From Chloroflexota bacterium (GTDB lineage Bacteria; Chloroflexota; Dehalococcoidia; Lucifugimonadales; JADFKI01), in contig VXRI01000305.1 in assembly GCA_009838595.1 (NCBI GenBank), positions 1 to 8,409 of the forward strand: a stretch of DNA of 8,409 nucleotides, in the 5' to 3' direction. The notes beneath the pieces are model-generated. The model searched no databases. It was not told the DNA's origin and saw only the letters and a program-made list of their open reading frames with translations. This document shows, piece by piece, positions 1 through 5,146 of the stretch. The first letter of the stretch is position 1, and each line of letters begins with the position of its first letter. The position numbers and the translations under genes were made by a program.

Positions 1-60
1 TATGTCGTCATTTTAGAACTATGATGTGGATGTCTTTCTCGTGGCATCAAACGCGCATTA

Positions 61-86
61 TGTCCATCCTGTATATCGATGCTAAT
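61..86 (-). repeat. Dispersed ATCGAT/ACAGGAT element, copy A
   Basis: Read on the minus strand, this stretch carries ATTAGCATCGAT followed after two bases by ACAGGAT and then GGACA. The same layout (TAACATCGAT, two variable bases, ACAGGAT, then a second purine-rich ACAG-like unit) occurs on the plus strand at 5105-5132 and 6907-6932. Three copies, all intergenic, within 8.4 kb point to a dispersed repeat family. This copy is inverted relative to the other two. No reading frame of note lies in bases 1-60; a 15-codon open stretch leaving the window from 47 leftwards has no ribosome binding site and is not called. Confidence 0.6.
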
Positions 87-117
87 TTCACCGCCGCCCG
101 CCCAACACTGATATAAT
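87..117 (+). promoter_or_regulatory. Putative sigma-70 promoter of the OGG gene
   Basis: A perfect TATAAT -10 hexamer lies at 112-117. The -35 is weak: TTCACC at 87-92 with a 19-base spacer is the best candidate. Transcription would begin near 123-125, giving a leader of roughly 57 bases before the ATG at 181. A TTG at 118 is in frame with the gene but directly abuts the -10 box and would lie upstream of the predicted transcript start. This argues for the ATG at 181 as the true start. Confidence 0.45.
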
Positions 118-180
118 TTGCCGTCAGACGACATTCGCACACAATACGCACAGGCGACATTCGCAAGACAAGGACGAAAC

Positions 181-1125
181 ATGCTAATCTCGTTCACGGC
201 GCCGTACGCTCTGAAAGCCACGCTTTGCGGTGGTCAGGCGTTCCGATGGCGCGATGAGGGTGATGGCTGGTTCGGCGGCGTGATATTTGGCAATGCGGTC
301 AGGATGCGCCGCGTCTATGATGGCATCGAGTTCACGAGTTCACCGGACAGCGAAGCATCGCTAGAGCCGCTTGTGCGCGACTATCTGCGAGTGGACGACG
401 ACATGGATGCAATATACACAGCGCTGAGCGAAGATGAGCATCTTGCCGGCGCGGTTGAGCAGCATCGTGGGCTGCGTGTGCTGCGCCAAGAGCCTTGGGA
501 GTGCTTAGTTTCGTTCATCTGTTCAGCTAATAACAACATCCCGCGCATCACGCAGAACGTCGAGGATATGGCGGCAAACTATGGCAGTGTGCTGCCACAG
601 TTTGCTATGTCGCCGGTGGATAATGGCGATTCGGGTATGGAGTCGGATATCAGCAGAAGCACATTCCCGCCTCCCGGCGCACTATGCGATGCTGGTGAGC
701 AAGCGTTGCGCGGCCTGAAGTTGGGCTTTCGCGCGCATAACGTGATAGGGGCAGCGCAAGGGATTGTCGCGGGCGACGGTCCGGATTTGTACGCGCTAAG
801 AGAGTCAGATTACGACCACGCACTCGCAGAGTTGGTCAAGTTGCGCGGAGTCGCGGACAAGGTGGCGAACTGCGTGATGCTGTTCTCATTGGACAAGCCG
901 CAGGCGTTCCCTGTGGATGTGTGGATAGTGAAGGCACTGCGAGACTGGTATCCGGACGCTCCCGTTCCTCCGCCACTAAACCGCAACGGCAACAAGTCCG
1001 CGCCCACCGAAAAGCAAAAGCGCGAGATGCGCGAATGGGCGCTGGAACGATACGGCAACCACGCCGGCTACGCCAACCAGTACATGTTCCACCACAAGCG
1101 GTGGCTTGACCTATCGGTGCAGTAG
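181..1125 (+). CDS. ogg: 8-oxoguanine DNA glycosylase/AP lyase, OGG1 family
   Basis: This 314-residue cytoplasmic base-excision repair enzyme should remove 8-oxoguanine paired with C and nick the abasic site. Residues 1-110 form the OGG_N-type domain, with GGQAFRW at 17-23 matching the GQSFRW segment of human OGG1. The HhH-GPD domain follows: FICSANNNIPRI at 112-123, GFRAHNV at 182-188, and the hairpin LRGVADKVANC at 221-231, which contains the catalytic lysine K227. PVDVW at 244-248 supplies the catalytic aspartate D246. The C-terminal YGNHAGYANQYMF resembles the last OGG1 helix. The ATG at 181 is preferred over an in-frame TTG at 118, because AAGGA lies at 170-174 with a 6-base spacer and the conserved fold begins right at this ATG. 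The loop at about 141-165, between the two halves of the HhH domain, is longer than in human OGG1 and rich in D, S and P. The gene converges on the next one, with 9 bases between stop codons. Confidence 0.93.
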   Translation: MLISFTAPYALKATLCGGQAFRWRDEGDGWFGGVIFGNAVRMRRVYDGIEFTSSPDSEASLEPLVRDYLRVDDDMDAIYTALSEDEHLAGAVEQHRGLRVLRQEPWECLVSFICSANNNIPRITQNVEDMAANYGSVLPQFAMSPVDNGDSGMESDISRSTFPPPGALCDAGEQALRGLKLGFRAHNVIGAAQGIVAGDGPDLYALRESDYDHALAELVKLRGVADKVANCVMLFSLDKPQAFPVDVWIVKALRDWYPDAPVPPPLNRNGNKSAPTEKQKREMREWALERYGNHAGYANQYMFHHKRWLDLSVQ

Positions 1126-1134
1126 GCGGCGCTT

Positions 1135-1545
1135 TTAGTCGCCCAAGTCCTCGAAGGGCAAATCACTATCAGGGATTCCCCGCTCTTTCGCCCAGGCGCG
1201 CATCTTGGCGCGCTCTTGCTTAACGCCTTGCTTAACGCCTTGCGTGATGCCCTGTTGCGTGGCTTTCGCCAAAATCTCCCTCTTCTTTGCCTCTCGGATT
1301 GCCTTGCCTTTTGCGAACATAATTCTCCCCCAATCGAATAAAGCTGCCAATGGTACGACGAACGCCCAGTAAAGCCGTGTTGCTGCCATCTCGAACCAAA
1401 GGTACAGCAAGTGTTCGCTGCCCGAAAATATGTGTAGGATTGCTACACTGACGAACCCTACAACCACGAACCCTGTCGCCTGCACTCCAACTCCGCGGTC
1501 CGACAATCCCAGTTCGTCTGTGTACTCGATATTCTCTGTGCTCAT
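1135..1545 (-). CDS. Small two-helix membrane protein with coiled-coil QGVK-repeat tail, unknown function
   Basis: I do not recognise this 136-residue protein. It has an acidic N-terminus (about 1-20), then two hydrophobic stretches at about 21-40 (rich in V, G and F) and 46-70 (LLYLWFEMAATRLYW onward) that look like transmembrane helices. A strongly charged, probably helical tail follows, with a basic KAIREAKKRE segment at 81-90. Residues 98-109 are three tandem tetrapeptides, QGIT-QGVK-QGVK. The end is acidic (DSDLPFEDLGD). No catalytic motif or signal-peptidase site is visible. Both membrane-flanking ends should face the same side of the membrane, probably the cytoplasm by the positive-inside rule, since the tail is basic after helix 2. 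The ATG start has only a poor AGTAAG-like ribosome binding site. It lies 187 bases downstream of dinG on the same strand, with a repeat element between them, so it is probably its own unit. It is called a gene for its coherent membrane-protein composition and its tight fit between neighbours. Confidence 0.65.
   Translation of the reverse strand: MSTENIEYTDELGLSDRGVGVQATGFVVVGFVSVAILHIFSGSEHLLYLWFEMAATRLYWAFVVPLAALFDWGRIMFAKGKAIREAKKREILAKATQQGITQGVKQGVKQERAKMRAWAKERGIPDSDLPFEDLGD
1219..1254 (-). repeat. In-frame 12-bp tandem repeat (3 units) inside the membrane-protein gene
   Basis: On the coding (minus) strand the unit CAAGGCGTTAAG occurs twice perfectly, and once more in the diverged form CAGGGCATCACG. 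These encode QGVK, QGVK and QGIT. Because the unit is 12 bases, copy-number change would keep the frame and only lengthen or shorten the predicted helical tail. Confidence 0.8.
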
Positions 1546-1627
1546 CTTACTACATTCACCGCCCTCTTACATTTCTTTGAAGCCATTCCGGCTTTTTTCT
1601 AGGTCTTGTTGACATTTCACAATTACA

Positions 1628-1660
1628 TCTCGTCATTCCTGCAAAAGCAGGAATCCAGTG
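1628..1660. repeat. dRS3-like intergenic inverted repeat (CGTCATTCCTGC...GCAGGAATCCAG type)
   Basis: ATTCCTGC (1635-1642) and GCAGGAAT (1647-1654) form a perfect 8-bp inverted repeat with an AAAA loop. It is flanked by CGTC on the left and CCAG on the right. This layout closely resembles the short dispersed repeats known as dRS3 in Neisseria and similar elements in many other bacterial genomes. A second, truncated beginning of the same motif, TCTCGTCAT, recurs at 1707-1715. There is no T-run after the hairpin on either strand, so it is not a standard intrinsic terminator for dinG. The rest of the 1546-1732 gap shows nothing else that can be supported. Confidence 0.7.
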
Positions 1661-1732
1661 TCTGCAAGCAGAGTTAATGAGACAAAACGCCACATTGTAG
1701 TGAGATTCTCGTCATCCGTAAGAAGGGAAGGG

Positions 1733-4639
1733 CTATTGGGACAGGTGGCTGCGGACGATGTCGGAGAGTTGGTATAGGCTGCAATCTACGCGGCGGGCTG
1801 GAGGTAGGGAGCGTAGGAAGGCAGAGCCGTAGCGGCTGCCGGTTACTCTGCCGTCCATGATTATGACCACGCCTCTGTCGGTTTTGGTGCGTATGAGGCG
1901 GCCGAAGCCCTGCCGCAGACGCAGTATCGCGCGGGGCACGCTATACTGCATAAAGGCGTTGTCGTACAACTCGGAGCGCGCCTGAAAGACCGGCTCGTTG
2001 GGCACATCGAAGGGCAGCTTGGCGATTATCAGGGCGCTGAGCGCATCGCCGGGCAGATCAACGCCCTCCCAGAAGCTGGCGGTGCCCAGCAGCACGGCGC
2101 GCGGGTTCTGCATAAAGCGGCGCACGATCTGAGCTGGCGGACCATCATTGCCCTGCTGCAAGACCTCTATGCCACGTGCCTTCAGGTCGTTCTTGACGTT
2201 GGAAGCCGTTTTGCGCAGCGCGCTGTACGATGTGAAGAGCGCCATCGAGCGTCCATCGGCGGCGATAGCGGCATCCTTGATAGCGCTGTCCAGCGCGTCT
2301 TGGTACGCACGAGAATTCGGCGGGGGCATGTCATTCGGCAGGCAGAGCGCGGCGACATTTGGGTAGTCGAAAGGAGAGCCTAGTAGCAGCTCGCGCGCGT
2401 CTTTGAATCCGGTGCGCTCTACGATGTGATTGAAGTTCTGCTCTGTGCTGAGTGTCGCGCTGGTCATTATGACGCTGCGGGTCTGCGAGAATATCAGGTT
2501 GTCCAGATGTTCCGCCACATGCAGCGGCGCGGCGTGCAGCGACAAGTCTTGGCGCTGTGCCGACAGCGTGAGCCAGTAAATTGCGTCATCCTCCGGCGCG
2601 ACCACGAATTCGTGCAGATTGCGGCGCAGCGTGTCGTTCGTCTGTGTTGCGTCGGCAAGATCGTTCATCAGCGATTCGTAGTTGAGCAAGCCCGCTTCGT
2701 CCATGCCTTCCAATGCCTTGTGCAATTTCCCCAGCAGATTGCCCAGCTCGAGAAGCGCAAGGTCTGCGTTCTCCCAGCCGATTTCGATCTCGGACCACTT
2801 CGGATTCGCCCGCATGCCCTTTGTAACGCGAACCTGCTGCGCGTATGCCGGCTGGTGGCGTGCGTTGTTCGCGGGTTTCACCATCGTTCCCATTTGCGCC
2901 AAAGTACGCGGTACGTAGTCGCGCACGCGGGGCATCAGCCTCGCAATCTCATCGACGACCGTATCCACGGTTTCCCTGCGGTCTATAACATCCGACAGCG
3001 CGGTGCGGAATGCCGTAGTTGCCTGATTGGGCAGCCCAGTGTCGCCACTCAGATTCTGAAAATGTTCGCCGAAGCGCGCCTGCGTCAGCTCGAAGCCGAG
3101 ATGCTTTGTGGCTTCCTCTTCGAGATGGTGCGCCTCGTCGATGATTAGCACATCGTAATCAGGGATAATCGTTCGCCCGACAAGCGCGTCCGACAAAAGT
3201 AGCGCGTGGTTGACGATAATCAGGTGCGACGCGGCGGCGCGTTCACGGGCGGCGCGCAGGAAGCAGACGCTCTCATTGCGCATGCAGCCACGCGCGTTGT
3301 TCGCAGACAGCCTGTCCCATGGCGCGGCTGCATCGCGATGCCCTAAGTTGATTTCGGCGCGGTCGCCACTCTCGGTCGATTGCAGCCATAGCATAGTCTT
3401 GGCGAGCAATCGCGCCTCTTCGGATGTCGGTTCAGAGGCGTACATCGCGTTCCAGCGGCGCATGCACAGGTAATTCGCGCGTCCCTTCAGCGAGGCGAAG
3501 CGCAACTCGTCTTCGTCGCCGTCTTCCGCAAACTTCAGCGCCTTGACGAGAATGGGAGCATCTTTGTTCAGCAGCTGCTCTTGAAGGTTGATGGTGTTAG
3601 TGGAAATGACCACGCGCTTGCCGTTAGCGAGGGCGTAGAGCGCGGCAGGCAGCAGGTACGCGAGCGATTTGCCCACGCCGGTCCCGGCCTCGATGATGAT
3701 GCGTTCGCCATCGTTGATAGCCTCCGTAACCGCCTGCGCCATCTGTGCCTGCTCGGCGCGCGACTCGAAACCTGCCAGCGCGCGCGAAAGCTTGCCGCCT
3801 TCGTTGAACATCGCAGCGACCATATCCGAATCGATGGGCTTAATTCGCTCGTTCTCTTTCAGCGCACCTCCGCTTTGCAATCTTTGGATGATGCGCTGCA
3901 TATCCAAGCCGTTCAAGCCGATTTTAGACTCGTCCTCATCTGAACCTGCATCCTGTATAGACGCATCGGACGATGTCGCCGTTGACGACACAATCGTCGA
4001 ATATCCGCCTGAAAAGACGCGCGGATTTGCGGAGATGCTATCGAGTAGATACGACAGCGACCAGCCCGACGAATGCGCGATACGCTGCATGGCGGCTAGG
4101 GTCATGGGGTCGAGTTCAGATGCGTCTTGGAGCAGGCTGAGGAATAGCATCTTGGCGGAGATGGCGTCGTCGAGGGCGCGGTGCGGCCGCCTGTCGTGCG
4201 GGAAGTCTAGGCGCTGCGCTAATTGTTCCAGCGCGTAGCTCGGTTCGTCCGGTCGCAGAACATACGCGAGGTCGTATGTATCCACGACGGGGTTCGGCAA
4301 ATCGATGCCGCTGTTTAGCAGGAAGGCGAGGTCGAAGCCTGCGTTGTGCGCGATGAGGGGCACAGTCCCAACGAAAGAGACGAATTCAGGCGCAACGCGA
4401 TCGATGGCGTCCGCACGGTCTAGCTCGCGCTGTTGAATACCGGTCAGCGCCGTGATGAAAGGGGATATTCTCCGCCTCGGGTTCACCAAGCGCTCGAATG
4501 TGTCGAGCGTTTTATCGCCCTGAAACTTGGCAGCACCAATCTCGATAATAGTATCGCCTCTATCGGCGTTCAGTCCGGTCGTTTCGAGGTCGAAGGCGAC
4601 CCATACATCGTCAAACGGGTCGGTGTGGATTGAAAGCAA
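1733..4639 (-). CDS. dinG: DinG-family XPD-like helicase with N-terminal DEDDh 3'-5' exonuclease domain
   Basis: This 968-residue protein is the exonuclease-fused DinG type common in Firmicutes and related phyla. Family knowledge says DinG enzymes are SF2 helicases acting on forked DNA, R-loops or damaged DNA, while the Staphylococcus aureus exonuclease-fused homologue was reported to be mainly a nuclease. Exonuclease domain: FDLETTG with D17 and E19, AHNAGFD with D103, and HRALDDA with H153 and D158, so all acidic residues are present. A linker at about 210-245 is rich in S, D and T. Helicase: Walker A AGTGVGKS with K324, STNTINLQEQ (motif Ia), DEAH box at 501-504, TSATLS near 726, LGTASFWEGVDLPG near 851, and motif VI QGFGRLIR at 910-917. 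Start choice: a TTG at 4637-4639 has AGGAAG (4651-4646) 6 bases upstream. Another in-frame TTG at 4661-4663, giving 976 residues, has no ribosome binding site. Only three cysteines (C392, C452, C459) lie where Fe-S DinG/XPD proteins carry four. Confidence 0.93.
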   Translation of the reverse strand: MLSIHTDPFDDVWVAFDLETTGLNADRGDTIIEIGAAKFQGDKTLDTFERLVNPRRRISPFITALTGIQQRELDRADAIDRVAPEFVSFVGTVPLIAHNAGFDLAFLLNSGIDLPNPVVDTYDLAYVLRPDEPSYALEQLAQRLDFPHDRRPHRALDDAISAKMLFLSLLQDASELDPMTLAAMQRIAHSSGWSLSYLLDSISANPRVFSGGYSTIVSSTATSSDASIQDAGSDEDESKIGLNGLDMQRIIQRLQSGGALKENERIKPIDSDMVAAMFNEGGKLSRALAGFESRAEQAQMAQAVTEAINDGERIIIEAGTGVGKSLAYLLPAALYALANGKRVVISTNTINLQEQLLNKDAPILVKALKFAEDGDEDELRFASLKGRANYLCMRRWNAMYASEPTSEEARLLAKTMLWLQSTESGDRAEINLGHRDAAAPWDRLSANNARGCMRNESVCFLRAARERAAASHLIIVNHALLLSDALVGRTIIPDYDVLIIDEAHHLEEEATKHLGFELTQARFGEHFQNLSGDTGLPNQATTAFRTALSDVIDRRETVDTVVDEIARLMPRVRDYVPRTLAQMGTMVKPANNARHQPAYAQQVRVTKGMRANPKWSEIEIGWENADLALLELGNLLGKLHKALEGMDEAGLLNYESLMNDLADATQTNDTLRRNLHEFVVAPEDDAIYWLTLSAQRQDLSLHAAPLHVAEHLDNLIFSQTRSVIMTSATLSTEQNFNHIVERTGFKDARELLLGSPFDYPNVAALCLPNDMPPPNSRAYQDALDSAIKDAAIAADGRSMALFTSYSALRKTASNVKNDLKARGIEVLQQGNDGPPAQIVRRFMQNPRAVLLGTASFWEGVDLPGDALSALIIAKLPFDVPNEPVFQARSELYDNAFMQYSVPRAILRLRQGFGRLIRTKTDRGVVIIMDGRVTGSRYGSAFLRSLPPARRVDCSLYQLSDIVRSHLSQ

Positions 4640-4667
4640 GGGCGTCTTCCTAGCAGATTGCAAGAGG

Positions 4668-4710
4668 ATATAGCGGCATTAAGCCGAGCGCAGTATAGAT
4701 TGCGCTATAT
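4668..4710. promoter_or_regulatory. Inverted repeat in the dinG upstream region
   Basis: ATATAGCG (4668-4675) and CGCTATAT (4703-4710) are perfect 8-bp inverted arms separated by 27 bases, just upstream of the dinG start. Between them lies AGTATA (4692-4697), which reads TATACT on the minus strand and could be a -10 box, although no good -35 is seen at 16-18 bases. The arms could bind a regulator. In E. coli dinG is a LexA target, but I cannot match these arms to a known LexA box. It may also be chance. Confidence 0.3.
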
Positions 4711-4769
4711 CATCAATGCTACCAGAGATTAAGGTTAGGCGCACATACTTTCTGGTACATGTTTTGGGG

Positions 4770-4938
4770 AATATGAAGGCGCGGGTAAACCAGGACATGG
4801 GGCGCGAACGGAGGCTATGCTTCAACCAACGCTGTTCCTCGCCTGCGGGACAGCCGCCGGTCGAACGTGTGCAGGGGCTGCGCCCCCACTCGGTTCGCAG
4901 CGGCGAGAGTCATGAAGTCGGAGAAGCCTACGCCTCCC
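4770..4938 (+). pseudogene. Possible decayed 3' end of an IS200/IS605-type tnpB
   Basis: No intact gene is called here. A 115-codon open frame spanning 4716-5063 has no ribosome binding site, and its protein looks out of frame. In three neighbouring frames I see fragments that together resemble the low-complexity C-termini of TnpB proteins. One frame has STNA at about 4821-4832; the next has ACGTAAGRTCAG at about 4840-4875; then comes VMKSEKPTPP followed by a stop at 4936-4938. TnpB proteins often end with an NACG-like piece and an MKQE-like tail. The fragments need at least two frameshifts to join, and no RuvC-like catalytic residues or zinc-finger cysteine pairs remain. The resemblance rests on memory of the family and is weak. 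The alternative is plain non-coding DNA. Confidence 0.25.
4810..4937 (+). ncRNA. Candidate structured RNA segment, possible TnpB guide-RNA (omega RNA) relic
   Basis: A long nested hairpin occupies 4855-4905: CGCCG (4855-4859) pairs with CGGCG (4901-4905), CGAAC (4862-4866) with GTTCG (4893-4897), GTG (4867-4869) with CAC (4887-4889), and GGGGC (4874-4878) with GCCCC (4882-4886) around a TGC loop. That makes 18 Watson-Crick pairs in 51 bases. A further 6-bp helix, GGAGGC (4810-4815) with GCCTCC (4932-4937), can close the whole segment. No T-tract follows, so it is not a simple intrinsic terminator. If the tnpB reading is right, a structured RNA overlapping the 3' end of the gene is what that family encodes. 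The strand is uncertain, because the perfect pairs form on either strand. Confidence 0.3.
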
Positions 4939-4979
4939 TGACGGTATGCTATGGCGCATTGGGCAATATCTACGATATA

Positions 4980-5039
4980 CAATGCGTTATTCATCTTAGC
5001 AATGCGATTATTAGTTTTCCAATGCCCATATTTGCGCCC
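4980..5039 (+). promoter_or_regulatory. Three CAATGC hexamers phased at exactly 20 bp
   Basis: CAATGC begins at 4980, 5000 and 5020, each followed by AT-rich sequence. The first two continue as CAATGCGTTATT and CAATGCGATTATT. A spacing of 20 bp is close to two DNA helix turns, so a protein binding each site would sit on one face. An inverted copy (GCATTG) is at 4956-4961, and another direct copy at 4714-4719 lies within the dinG upstream region. The array is 108-167 bases before the ATG of the TPP-enzyme gene, so it could be an operator or activator site for that gene. No clear -10/-35 pair is seen beside it. The hexamer also occurs at least twice inside coding regions, so it is the phasing that is notable. 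Confidence 0.4.
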
Positions 5040-5104
5040 TATATGCTCCTCGGTTGTGCGTAAAGTCAGAACAATCTAACATGGACGGACTGACAACTGT
5101 GTGG

Positions 5105-5132
5105 CTAACATCGATTAACAGGATAGACAGGG
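5105..5132 (+). repeat. Dispersed ATCGAT/ACAGGAT element, copy B
   Basis: TAACATCGAT is followed by two variable bases, ACAGGAT, and a degenerate second unit AGACAGGG. A third unit, AGAGGAT, continues at 5134-5140 and serves as the Shine-Dalgarno sequence of the TPP-enzyme gene. Compared with the copy at 6907-6932, the two blocks TAACATCGAT and ACAGGAT are identical and the bases between and after differ. Confidence 0.65.
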
Positions 5133-5146
5133 TAGAGGATAAGCGA

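Noticed and set aside
1125..1143. Bidirectional terminator between the convergent genes
   Set aside because: GGCG and CGCC can pair around CTTTTAGT-like sequence, but the stem is only four bases and the T-run is inside the loop, which is not enough to call a terminator.
2426..3148. 240-codon plus-strand open frame
   Set aside because: It lies wholly antisense to the helicase half of dinG, whose motifs are intact. The translation has no domain and its composition is typical of a shadow frame in GC-rich DNA.
4980..5039. CRISPR-like array
   Set aside because: Only a 6-base core is repeated and the unit is 20 bp, far too short for CRISPR repeats and spacers.
4716..5063. 115-codon plus-strand open frame in the gene-free middle region
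   Set aside because: It has no ribosome binding site and no coherent domain. Similarity fragments appear in other frames of the same DNA, so it is treated as part of a possible tnpB relic rather than a gene.
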